Below the pieces are notes generated by a model that ran no database searches, was not told the origin of the DNA, and saw only the letters and a program-made list of their open reading frames with translations. A DNA stretch of 22,138 nt from a virus. The stretch lies in IMG/VR virus record IMGVR_UViG_3300005264_000391, positions 1 to 22,138 of that record; one strand, given 5' to 3'. Positions 14,181 to 21,920 of this stretch are shown here, piece by piece. How positions within the stretch are numbered: the first letter of the stretch is position 1; every line of letters starts with the position of its first letter. A program made the translations under genes and the position numbers.

Positions 14181-14572
14181 GACCTATCAAATGTATGTAG
14201 ATTATGTGACAACCTAACTGAACCTATCAAATGTATGTAGATTATGTGACAGCCTAACTGGACCTATCAAATGTATGTAGACTATGTGACAGCCTAACTG
14301 GACCTATCAAATGTATGTAGACTATGTGACAGCCTAACTGGACCTATTATGTGACAGCCTAACTGGACCTATCAAATAACAGTAGACTATGTGACAGCCT
14401 AACTGAACCTATCAAATAACAGTAGATTATGTGACAGCCTAACTGGACCTATCAAATGTATGTAGATTATGTGACAGCCTAACTGGACCTATCAAATAAC
14501 AGTAGATTATGTGACAACCTAACTGGACCTATCAAATGTATGTAGATTATGTGACAGCCTAACTGAACCTAT
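14181..14572 (+). repeat. Ten 40-bp tandem repeats, candidate packaging or iteron site
   Basis: Nine full 40-bp units and one shortened unit of 25 bp (14341-14365), followed by a 7-bp partial copy. The consensus begins GACCTATCAAATGTATGTAG and ends CAGCCTAACTG. Units fall into two types that differ at positions 13-16: GTAT (units 1-4, 8, 10) and AACA (units 6, 7, 9). Minor variation occurs at positions 1, 22 and 32. The 40-bp period is not a multiple of three and no start is present, so it is not coding. There are no unique spacers, so it is not CRISPR. Its place between the small terminase-like gene and the portal gene suggests a pac-type recognition site. Confidence 0.93.
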
Positions 14573-14589
14573 GGAGGGATGGGACGAGA

Positions 14590-14701
14590 GGTAATGACGG
14601 GGAGCAAAAAAATCACTGGCCGTTCTTGTATATCAGTAGTACGCCCCTGAAAAAATTACAGCCGAAAATTCCGTCATTAACCACTTTCCGTCATTAACCA
14701 C
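14590..14701 (+). repeat. CCGTCATTAAC repeats: two direct, one inverted
   Basis: TTCCGTCATTAACCAC occurs at 14669-14684 and again at 14686-14701 (17-bp period). An inverted near-copy GGTAATGACGG lies at 14590-14600. The group follows the 40-bp array in the 272-nt gap before the next ORF. Such direct plus inverted sites suggest protein binding (operator or packaging), but nothing identifies the protein. Confidence 0.7.
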
Positions 14702-14794
14702 ATTTCACTGCTGCACACTTTCATCGTAACCAGGACACAGTCGTACTACCACGTTACCATTCCCAGTTGCTATGATTATGCACGCGAGCAAACA

Positions 14795-14806
14795 GTTTAT
14801 ATAAAC
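14795..14806. promoter_or_regulatory. 12-bp perfect palindrome, possible operator
   Basis: GTTTATATAAAC is a perfect palindrome 38 nt upstream of the ATG at 14845. It is AT-rich and could also act as part of a promoter. There is no convincing paired -35 element. A chance palindrome in AT-rich DNA cannot be excluded. Confidence 0.3.
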
Positions 14807-14844
14807 GACTGCAATACTACGAACAAACGAACAGGAGAACCAAT

Positions 14845-15039
14845 ATGATAACCAATGACAACCTGCACGCATCACAGCAACAACCACACCCACCAAAGCA
14901 TCCAAAGCATCCAAAGCAACCTAAACCGCAACACGTACCGCAACACGTACCGCAGGACGAGCAGGATGCCATTGAACAGCAGAACAGTCAAACACACCAA
15001 AGCATTGAACAGCAGTCATGCTTCATTGTCTGCAAATAA
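14845..15039 (+). CDS. Low-complexity His/Pro/Gln-rich small ORF
   Basis: A 64-residue ORF with a good ribosome binding site (ACAGGAGAACC). The product is almost all Gln, His, Pro and Lys (PPKHPKHPKQPKPQHVPQHVPQ) and arises from short DNA repeats: a 9-bp CATCCAAAG unit, a 12-bp CGCAACACGTAC unit, and a CATTGAACAGCAG pair. It shares MITNDN at its start with the ORF at 12909. The initiation signals look real, but the composition argues for a decayed or repeat-expanded gene. It ends 35 nt before the portal start. Confidence 0.45.
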   Translation: MITNDNLHASQQQPHPPKHPKHPKQPKPQHVPQHVPQDEQDAIEQQNSQTHQSIEQQSCFIVCK

Positions 15040-15074
15040 ACGACAAAGCTAACTATAAATTTAAAAGAGGAAAC

Positions 15075-17444
15075 ATGGATATCTTGAACAAAGCGAAACG
15101 ATTTCTGAGCAGAGACAAAGGGGATGTGGTGGTAGAGCAGAAAGAGATGACCACGGAGGCTTCATGGAACACCTTGCTTGGGCTTACGAGTACTTCGGTT
15201 AACTACAGTGACCGGGCAGCTTACAGGCAGGTGGTGTGGATATATGCTTGCGTCAACGCTATCGCGAAGAACTTGATATCTCTGCCTATAAAGATACGGA
15301 AGAAAGGGGTCGAGGGCTCAGAGCTGTTAGACTCGCATCCGTTGATGATGTGGTTTACCAGTGATAAGGTGACTCCGTTGATGAACTTCACTCAAGTCTA
15401 CGAAGCTCTGTTGATAAATAAATATTTGTGGGGTGAGTGCTTCGGTATTAAAGAGGGGGTGTGGCAGAAGGGTAGTCTTGGGGAGCTGTGGGCTCTACCG
15501 CCAGCTAACTTTACAGAGAAGATAATTGGAGGAGAGTTAGTTAAGTGGGAGTATACGAAGGACAATGGTAAGATGGTGGTGCTCCCTGTCGAGGAGGTAA
15601 TATTTGACCGCATGTTCAATCCCTATAACCCTATCAGAGGTCTTAGTCCTGTTGAAGTGGCTTCCCTTTCAGCTCGACTCGACTACAGTGCGGGGCTTAC
15701 AAGCAATTTATTTTTTAAGAACGGCTCTGTATTGCCTGGAGTCATTAAGGTTAAAAAGAATCTAACCGACCCACAGTTCGACCGTTTACGTGCCCAGTGG
15801 GAAGAGAGACATCAAGGACATGACAAGTCGTTTAATCCGATGATACTGGAAGGTGGTGCCGAGTGGGATAGCATGTCCTCACAGCGACAGAGCACCGTGT
15901 TCCCTGAAATAAAAAGTTTCTCGAGGGAAGAGATAGCTGCCGTGTACCGTGTACCCCCTTCGGAGATAGGAATTTTTGAATATGCTAACTACGCTAACAG
16001 CTCTCAGCAAGATTTAAACTTTTGGGTAAAGACATTAGTGCCTGAAGCTGTATCGCAAGCCAAGATGTTTACGAATGAAATAGTAGAGATATATGACTCC
16101 TCGCTCGAGTTATATTTTGACTTCTCGAAAGTCCCGGTACTGCAAGAGGACATGAAACGAAAATCCGAAATTGCTAACACATTTTTTAATATGGGATTTT
16201 CTTTAGAAGCTATAAACAGAAGATTGCACCTTGGTTTCACTGAAGCTGATGTTATGGCAGCCGATAATGCAGGCCCGGACACTGACACGACTACCGAGGA
16301 GGAGCCGGAGGAGGTTACAGGAACACACTTACCAGCAGGAGCTCAACTCGACTTGCTCTCTCATCAAGGAGCTGACATAAAGGTTCCGTTTGTTGAAATG
16401 CCGTTTCAAGAATACCATGTTGTATGGTACGAACGTCGCGATACTATAAGTATAAAGAGGCATTTGAAAAATTGGACATTCGATAACGACAGGACAGTGT
16501 GCGACGTAATAGATTTCGATGGGACGAAACTGTGCACGATGTTCTATATGGAAGAGTTCACTGAAAAGGAAGTACTGCAATGGGCCAAAGAGAAAGGGTT
16601 ACCCATGACTACAGCAACTCACGTTTCCTCTAATGCTTTTAATTATATGGAGGAGGTAAGCAAGGAGGAAGAATGGGAAGGGGAACTTACTGAGGAGGAT
16701 AAAAAGAGGTTGGCGGAGGATACGGAAGGGTTAGCTATTTGGAAGAAGGTCGATAAAGAGATACGAGCACAGGAGGATTTAGTTGAAATATTTATTTTGG
16801 AAATGCAGAATGAAGTTGAGGTGGAGACTTTAAGAAACGTTCGCAAGTACTACTCATCCAACAACCTGTACTCGATTGGAGAGGCTACGTTCGATGACGA
16901 GGTAGCCGATTATAAAATAAGGGAATTCTTTGATACATTTTATGCCGAAGCACTCACGGTATCCTTTGCAATGATTAAGGAGGAGTTAGGTTTTAAAGCG
17001 AAGCCACATAGACTGTCGCGGTACAAGAGTTTGACAGATATGATGGAGGCAAACTTTGACCCTTATTATTCCGATGCGATAGCCAGTCTGCAGCTAAGAA
17101 AGTTTGCATCCCTGCAAGGCATTACTCCCAAGTCGTTCGGGAAGGAGATTAAAAGGTTTCGTGCTATGAGAGTGGCGAGAACTGAAACCGGTATCGCGAT
17201 GAAGACGGGACGGAATGCAGAGTTGTTAAGAAGGAAGTTGAGCAGAAGATGGGTAAGTGCGAAGGATGCAGCGGTACGCGATAGTCATAGGAAGGAAGAT
17301 GCACAACAAACTGTATTGACTTCCCGTACACAGGTGTACCCTGTTACGATGCTTCGTTTCCCTCAAGACCCAAATGGTGCTGCGAAAGAGATAATAAATT
17401 GTCGTTGCGTGGAGATAGCAACAATAAAAAAAGCGAAACGATAG
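15075..17444 (+). CDS. Portal protein fused to MuF-like minor head domain
   Basis: I start at ATG 15075 behind AAGAGGAAAC, giving 789 residues; an upstream in-frame ATG at 15018 lacks a ribosome binding site. Residues about 40-400 match HK97-type portals: VVWIYACVNAIAKNLISLPIKI, then DSHPLMMWF, then NPYNPIRGLSPVEVA, and FSREEIAAVYRVPPSEIG with YANSSQQ. A variable middle (about 415-640) follows. The C-terminal 150 residues are MuF-like: FRAMRVARTETGIAMKTGR, WVSAKDAAVRDSHRKEDAQ and the end motif IINCRCVEIA. The portal forms the dodecameric ring at the head vertex through which DNA passes; the MuF domain is a minor head component. Such fusions are known in phages. Confidence 0.93.
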   Translation: MDILNKAKRFLSRDKGDVVVEQKEMTTEASWNTLLGLTSTSVNYSDRAAYRQVVWIYACVNAIAKNLISLPIKIRKKGVEGSELLDSHPLMMWFTSDKVTPLMNFTQVYEALLINKYLWGECFGIKEGVWQKGSLGELWALPPANFTEKIIGGELVKWEYTKDNGKMVVLPVEEVIFDRMFNPYNPIRGLSPVEVASLSARLDYSAGLTSNLFFKNGSVLPGVIKVKKNLTDPQFDRLRAQWEERHQGHDKSFNPMILEGGAEWDSMSSQRQSTVFPEIKSFSREEIAAVYRVPPSEIGIFEYANYANSSQQDLNFWVKTLVPEAVSQAKMFTNEIVEIYDSSLELYFDFSKVPVLQEDMKRKSEIANTFFNMGFSLEAINRRLHLGFTEADVMAADNAGPDTDTTTEEEPEEVTGTHLPAGAQLDLLSHQGADIKVPFVEMPFQEYHVVWYERRDTISIKRHLKNWTFDNDRTVCDVIDFDGTKLCTMFYMEEFTEKEVLQWAKEKGLPMTTATHVSSNAFNYMEEVSKEEEWEGELTEEDKKRLAEDTEGLAIWKKVDKEIRAQEDLVEIFILEMQNEVEVETLRNVRKYYSSNNLYSIGEATFDDEVADYKIREFFDTFYAEALTVSFAMIKEELGFKAKPHRLSRYKSLTDMMEANFDPYYSDAIASLQLRKFASLQGITPKSFGKEIKRFRAMRVARTETGIAMKTGRNAELLRRKLSRRWVSAKDAAVRDSHRKEDAQQTVLTSRTQVYPVTMLRFPQDPNGAAKEIINCRCVEIATIKKAKR

Positions 17445-17479
17445 GGTACAATAATTTTAATAATAAGGAGGAATGAAAC

Positions 17480-18730
17480 ATGCCAGCAAAACCAAATGAA
17501 TTATTTATGAAAGTGAAATCGATTAACAAGAGTAAGAAACAAATGGACATCTTTGCTAACTGCATCACGATGGACAGGAGTAATGAAATTATACACCCGA
17601 AAGCCTTTGCCTCCAGTTTAGAGAAGTTCATGGAAAATCCTGTACTCCTTGCCTTTCACGACTACCGGTCCGAGGCTGTAGGTAAGTTCGTAAGTATGGA
17701 GATACAGAAGGAAGGACTTAAAGGCAGAATAGAATTCGCCCCAACCGAGCAGGGCGAAAAGTTTTGGAAACTCTACAGCGGCGGTTATCAAAGGGCGTTC
17801 TCTGTCGGCTTTATACCTTTGAAGTCTACACCAGTAACAGAAGCCGATGCCAAAGCCGGTAAAGTAGAGATACTTGTTGATGGGGAAAAGGAATCTCTGC
17901 CCTACGAGCAGGGCTTGAGGGAAGTGTATACGGATGTAGAGCTGCTTGAGACTTCCTGTGTACCTATTCCCTGTAATCGCGAATCGCTTGCACAGCTTGC
18001 CTACCAGGGTTTTAAAAGTTTGAAGAACACCCTCGAGATACATGAGGCGGACTTTGCACCGAGAGCCGTATACGATAGCAAAGGTATGTTCGCAGGCATG
18101 GAGATAGATAAAGAAACAGTGACTACTCCCGATGCACTACGGAAGGAATGGTTTGTGGAGCTCTTAGATGAGAAGTTCCTCCAAAATTTTGACCGTTTTT
18201 GTAGAGCCTATGCAGGGACAAAGGATTGGGGAAAAGCAACTACGGTCATCTATGGTATCAAGGAGGACGGCAGTCTTGTCGAGGTAGCAAGGAAGTTCCC
18301 TAATGAGTATTGGGCCAAGTCCGAAAAGTCCCCGTCACATATACTGGAGGGCGAGACGAAACAACAATGTATAGATAGGAAAATTCCTGAGCTCATGGAA
18401 GAGGGAATGAGTGCCGTTGACGCTGATGCAGCAGCAATCGAAATAAGTGAGAAGGATGCACCAGTTGTAGAGCCGGAAACTGTTTTACCGGTTTTAGAAA
18501 CAACTGATGTGCCAGACCTGAAAGAAATTACAGCTACTATGAAGGAGACGATGGATAATTTACTAACCGTGGCTGACGATATAAATGAAAATATCTTATC
18601 ATTGGGCAACTTGCTGAAACAGAACGGGGCGGAACTGAAATCGAGCATCGGCGTGGATACTGGAAAGGAAATGGAAAAGAAACAGAAAGAGTTTATTGAG
18701 AAGTTGAATGTAGTTTTAAACAAGGAATAA
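17480..18730 (+). CDS. HK97-family prohead protease with C-terminal scaffold-like region
   Basis: A 416-residue protein behind AAGGAGGAATG. Residues 10-175 are the U35-type protease: FANCITMDRSNEIIHPKAF, catalytic H60 in LAFHDY, S108 in RAFSVGF, and the acidic region ELLETSCVPIPCN (154-166). The C-terminal half contains a short module ETKQQCIDRKIPELMEEGMSAVDADAAAIEI (about 292-322), of a kind I have seen appended to phage head proteins. The end is a coiled-coil-like segment (about 345-416) consistent with a built-in scaffold. It would process the capsid delta domain during head maturation. Confidence 0.92.
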   Translation: MPAKPNELFMKVKSINKSKKQMDIFANCITMDRSNEIIHPKAFASSLEKFMENPVLLAFHDYRSEAVGKFVSMEIQKEGLKGRIEFAPTEQGEKFWKLYSGGYQRAFSVGFIPLKSTPVTEADAKAGKVEILVDGEKESLPYEQGLREVYTDVELLETSCVPIPCNRESLAQLAYQGFKSLKNTLEIHEADFAPRAVYDSKGMFAGMEIDKETVTTPDALRKEWFVELLDEKFLQNFDRFCRAYAGTKDWGKATTVIYGIKEDGSLVEVARKFPNEYWAKSEKSPSHILEGETKQQCIDRKIPELMEEGMSAVDADAAAIEISEKDAPVVEPETVLPVLETTDVPDLKEITATMKETMDNLLTVADDINENILSLGNLLKQNGAELKSSIGVDTGKEMEKKQKEFIEKLNVVLNKE

Positions 18731-18764
18731 ATTGACGTTAATTTTAACAGGAGGATTTTGAACA

Positions 18765-19940
18765 ATGGATTATGAAAAATTAATAACGGACATTACAGAA
18801 AAAATTGATTCCTTCAATACAGATAAGAAGGAAGGTGAACAGGAGCTCGCTCTTGTTAAACAGAGAATTATTGAACTGGATACTTTGATTAAAGAGCTGC
18901 AGATGAAAAGGAAAATCGGTCTTCTAGATTCCGGCTGCTTTGAGGACGGTGATGAGTCCGAAGCGAAAGAGTTCGTACAGTGGTTTAAGGCTGTAGTGTT
19001 TCACGATGAAAAGGCTATCTCTAAAATGCAGAGTGATGTTGACTCAGCAGGTGGGTATCTCGTGCCGGATGAGTTTGCACCGAGGGTCCTTCGTCTTATA
19101 AACAAGTATGGACTGGCAAGGCAGTTGGCATCTATTATTCCTATGTCAAGAGCGAAGATGCTGTTCCCCACTCTCTCCAGTGGCGTGACTGTTTATTGGG
19201 GTTCCGATATGGGCGGGCAGTCTTGGACAGGTTCCGGTGCTTCCGGTATTCCTGAGAGCAATCCTGTTTTCTCTGAGGCCTCTTTGGATACGGACGATAT
19301 GTATTGTCTTGTTCCTATTGCTAATCAGTTGCTTGAAGACAGTGCCGTCGATGTAGCAAACCTTGTGCTCACTCTTATTGCGGAAGCAGTTGCAGCAGAA
19401 GAGGACAGAGTTGCTTTCGTTGGTGATGTTTCCGGCGCCGGTGACCCCTTTAATGGTGTGGCGTATTCAGGAATTAATTTGACTGTTATTTCTGGTGGAT
19501 CGTATTCAGACTTGACAGCGGACAATCTGCTTGATATGACGGACGCCATTGACGGTTCCGACGATAATGCTTCTTATCTTTTGAACAGGACTGTATTGAA
19601 CGTCGTTCGTAAGTTAAAGGACACTACTGGGAACTATATACTTCAGCCTTCCATCACACCTGGGGAGCCACCCACAATTTGGGGGTATCCTTATTATAAA
19701 ACAAAGGTGATGCCAAGTGTTGCAGCATCCGTGCAGGACAAGACGTTCGTTCTGTTTGGTGACTTCCGACAGTTGTACTTTGGTGACAGAAAGAAAATGG
19801 CGATAGCCTCTTCTGTTCATGCTCAGTTTGAGAAAAACCGTACTATGATTCGTATGGTGGAACGTATAGCAATCGACGTTCCTCTTCCGGCTGCCTTTGC
19901 TGGACTGATACCAAGTTCTTCTACTACCACTACTACTTAG
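18765..19940 (+). CDS. Major capsid protein, HK97 fold
   Basis: A 391-residue protein behind ACAGGAGGATTT. The first 90 residues are charged helix (delta/scaffold domain: ELALVKQRIIELDTLIKELQMKRK). The mature domain begins around SDVDSAGGYLVPDEF (90-104), the usual HK97-type entry. Further typical stretches are SIIPMSRAKMLFPTL, SEASLDTDDMYCLVPIANQLLEDS, EEDRVAFVGDVSGAGDPFNGV and KTFVLFGDFRQLYFGDR...RMVERIAIDV. It would be cleaved by the upstream protease and form the icosahedral shell. The C-terminus ends in a Ser/Thr run (SSSTTTTT). An efficient-looking terminator follows. Confidence 0.95.
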   Translation: MDYEKLITDITEKIDSFNTDKKEGEQELALVKQRIIELDTLIKELQMKRKIGLLDSGCFEDGDESEAKEFVQWFKAVVFHDEKAISKMQSDVDSAGGYLVPDEFAPRVLRLINKYGLARQLASIIPMSRAKMLFPTLSSGVTVYWGSDMGGQSWTGSGASGIPESNPVFSEASLDTDDMYCLVPIANQLLEDSAVDVANLVLTLIAEAVAAEEDRVAFVGDVSGAGDPFNGVAYSGINLTVISGGSYSDLTADNLLDMTDAIDGSDDNASYLLNRTVLNVVRKLKDTTGNYILQPSITPGEPPTIWGYPYYKTKVMPSVAASVQDKTFVLFGDFRQLYFGDRKKMAIASSVHAQFEKNRTMIRMVERIAIDVPLPAAFAGLIPSSSTTTTT

Positions 19941-19967
19941 AAGTGGTGATAGTGTTTTATGAGTATG

Positions 19968-20000
19968 ATATGGGGCGGCTGCTTGGTCGCCCCATATTTT
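19968..20000 (+). terminator. Rho-independent-type terminator after the capsid gene
   Basis: ATATGGGGCG (19968-19977) pairs perfectly with CGCCCCATAT (19988-19997) across a 10-nt loop, followed by TTT. The GC-rich core fits an intrinsic terminator. It lies 27 nt past the capsid stop and would raise capsid mRNA dosage relative to downstream genes if partly read through. Confidence 0.8.
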
Positions 20001-20029
20001 AAAATTTAGATTGAAAGGGAATATTTATT

Positions 20030-20377
20030 ATGGTTGAGAAATTAAAGACGAGAGGTAGAAATAGGAAAGTTTCTACAAGGACGGCAGTTGTGAAGGAGGA
20101 AATGCCGGCTACTGTAAAGGAGGAAACTGTTACCGGGAAGATTAAGGATATCATAATACCAAAGAAAAAGGTAGCTGATATGTATACGGTTAAGAAACCG
20201 ATTTGGGAACAGCACCGAAGATGGGACGTGGGTGAGTATATAAAGTTGTCCGAAGCTCGAGCAAAGGCCGTCGGACTCGATTTTCTTATCAAGGGGAAAG
20301 TTGTAATTAAAAAAGATTTAGGTTCCGTTGCAGCAAAGAAACGGGTTCAAAAGTTGGAACAGCAGAGACAGGCATAG
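20030..20377 (+). CDS. Small basic head-region hypothetical protein
   Basis: A 115-residue Lys/Arg-rich protein behind GAAAGGGAAT. The first 50 residues are low-complexity and basic-acidic (VVKEEMPATVKEETVTGKIK), the middle has KKPIWEQHRRWDVGEYIKLSEARAKAVGLDFLIKGKVVIKK, and the tail is a basic helix. It sits between capsid and connector genes, so a head-associated role is plausible, but I recognise no family. Confidence 0.7.
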   Translation: MVEKLKTRGRNRKVSTRTAVVKEEMPATVKEETVTGKIKDIIIPKKKVADMYTVKKPIWEQHRRWDVGEYIKLSEARAKAVGLDFLIKGKVVIKKDLGSVAAKKRVQKLEQQRQA

Positions 20378-20392
20378 AGAAGGGGCTTTTTA

Positions 20393-21280
20393 ATGGCTTT
20401 CGATTACACTACACCACAAAACATTTTATCAACAGTCAAACATAATTTAGGTTTAGAAGATGATACTGCTCAGGATAGTCTTATCAACGCTTTGATACAA
20501 GGAGTTATCGCGGCATTCAATACGCAGTGCTCTACTTCCTTTGTAGAGCACAAGGTGTTCGAGCATCAGTTTTTTATAAAGTGTGGGGAACTGTTAAGAA
20601 CATTCGTTCTTCCTTACTTACCAGTCGTAACGATAACAGGTGTGGTAAGCGACGACACTACGATTACCTATGAGGAAGGAGACTATAAACTTTTAAAGGC
20701 TTCCGGTATTCTTATTTTTCAATATGACGTTACTCCCGAACAAATAATAACGGTTTCTGGTACCTATGGGTATTCCCTCATACCGGAGAACGTTGGATTG
20801 GCTATCTCCACGCAAGTTTTATTTCTGTTTGGCTTATTAATCACTGCTCTTTTAAGCTTTGCAGTTATGAGGTCTATCACTTCACCAATTAAAAATTTAC
20901 TATCAAACATTGAGAGCATTAATGCTCAAATCCAAGAAGAAGGTGGAACGATAAGAGCGAGTGGCGGTGGTTGGTTGACTGTCCCTTTGGAGGTAAACAA
21001 GGACGCAAGAAAAATTCTGTTCACTTTAGCCGGCAATAATAAGGGAGGATGGACCTCCGCAAGGGACTTCGATAATACTTTCCTGCAATTATCAAAAAAG
21101 GGTAATCTAATTATCTTTCAAAACAAGGGCAAGAAGATAATACCGTTGTTTATTTTACAATCGCAGGTTCAGATTAAACCGAAGTACTATTTGAGGGATG
21201 GTATTAAGGCAGGTTCCGGAAAAGTGTTTGATGATGTTATGAAGCAAGTGGTTTCAGAAATCATGGTTGGAACTTTCTGA
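20393..21280 (+). CDS. Chimeric ORF: head-tail connector start, membrane/HAMP-like middle, neck-protein end
   Basis: A 295-residue ORF of three parts. Residues 1-145 resemble gp6-like head-tail connectors: TPQNILSTVKHNLGLEDD..QDSLINALIQGVIAAFNTQC, then ITYEEGDYKLLKASGILIF and IPENVGLAISTQVLFLF. Residues about 140-182 form a transmembrane helix followed by RSITSPIKNLLSNIESINAQIQ, the pattern of a chemoreceptor TM2 plus the first HAMP helix. Residues about 184-295 (GGTIRASGGGWLTVPL, ARDFDNTFLQLSKKGNLIIF, PLFILQSQVQIKPKYYL) resemble a phage neck/minor head protein. A membrane helix is not expected here. A separate head-closure gene is missing nearby, so a rearrangement or assembly chimera is possible. 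Confidence 0.75.
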   Translation: MAFDYTTPQNILSTVKHNLGLEDDTAQDSLINALIQGVIAAFNTQCSTSFVEHKVFEHQFFIKCGELLRTFVLPYLPVVTITGVVSDDTTITYEEGDYKLLKASGILIFQYDVTPEQIITVSGTYGYSLIPENVGLAISTQVLFLFGLLITALLSFAVMRSITSPIKNLLSNIESINAQIQEEGGTIRASGGGWLTVPLEVNKDARKILFTLAGNNKGGWTSARDFDNTFLQLSKKGNLIIFQNKGKKIIPLFILQSQVQIKPKYYLRDGIKAGSGKVFDDVMKQVVSEIMVGTF

Positions 21281-21395
21281 TAATCGCCGGTATACAGAGG
21301 TGTTTCCTTTAACTCGTACACTTAGCAGTAAATTGACGAGATATTCGCGTGTTCCTATGAAAACGCCACAATTTTAATGGATAATAAAGAATATT

Positions 21396-21854
21396 ATGAC
21401 AACAAAGACGAGGGAATATTACATAAACAAATTTTTAACGGATTTTTCAGGATTTCTTGCTACTCGCAACTCCGACAACCTACTCACTATTAAGGACGAT
21501 GATGTTGAACGTGGACCGTATCCTGTTCCAGATATTATACCGTCTCCGAAGATTTATTTATGGGAAATGCCGGACGAGCAGGTAACAAGAAGCAATAAGT
21601 ACAATCTAAGAAAGTTGAATCTGTCCATTGAGTGTTTTTTCAATCCAAAAAAATATTGGAACACCCTCAACACGAGGAACTCGCAAGTAGTCGCAAATCA
21701 ATTTCTAAGGCAGTTGCAACTTGCTGCCAATAATTGTTTATTTTCAAAAAATCCAGTTGTCGAAATAGGGAATTCCATCATTGGAGGTGTTCCCGATGCT
21801 TCCTCGATGGCTGTTCAAATAGTTGTAGAAGTGAATTATGCGACTGACTATTAA
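21396..21854 (+). CDS. Probable tail-completion (tail terminator-like) protein
   Basis: A 152-residue protein with no strong ribosome binding site. Features include an N-terminal helix (YYINKFLTDFSGFLATRNSDNLL), RKLNLSIECFFNPK and a C-terminal strand AVQIVVEVNYATDY. It occupies the position after neck proteins and before the tail tube gene, where tail-completion proteins (gpU / SPP1 gp17 type) normally lie. The assignment rests mainly on position and size. The 115-nt gap before it (21281-21395) holds no supported gene. Confidence 0.6.
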   Translation: MTTKTREYYINKFLTDFSGFLATRNSDNLLTIKDDDVERGPYPVPDIIPSPKIYLWEMPDEQVTRSNKYNLRKLNLSIECFFNPKKYWNTLNTRNSQVVANQFLRQLQLAANNCLFSKNPVVEIGNSIIGGVPDASSMAVQIVVEVNYATDY

Positions 21855-21920
21855 GGCCTAATGATAAGACGCATAGATAGTAGTTAGTAAATTCATAATA
21901 ATTTTAATGGAGGATTAAAA

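Noticed and set aside
14181-14572. CRISPR array
   Set aside because: The 40-bp units are directly adjacent with no unique spacers, and no cas genes are present.
14766-14801. Promoter with TTGCTA and TTTATA before the 14845 ORF
   Set aside because: The spacing is over 20 nt, outside the usual range.
21276-21380. A short open frame after the neck-like gene (SDNRRYTEVFPLTRTLSSKL...)
   Set aside because: It has no start codon or ribosome binding site. It might be a frameshifted tail of the neighbouring ORF, but nothing supports it further.
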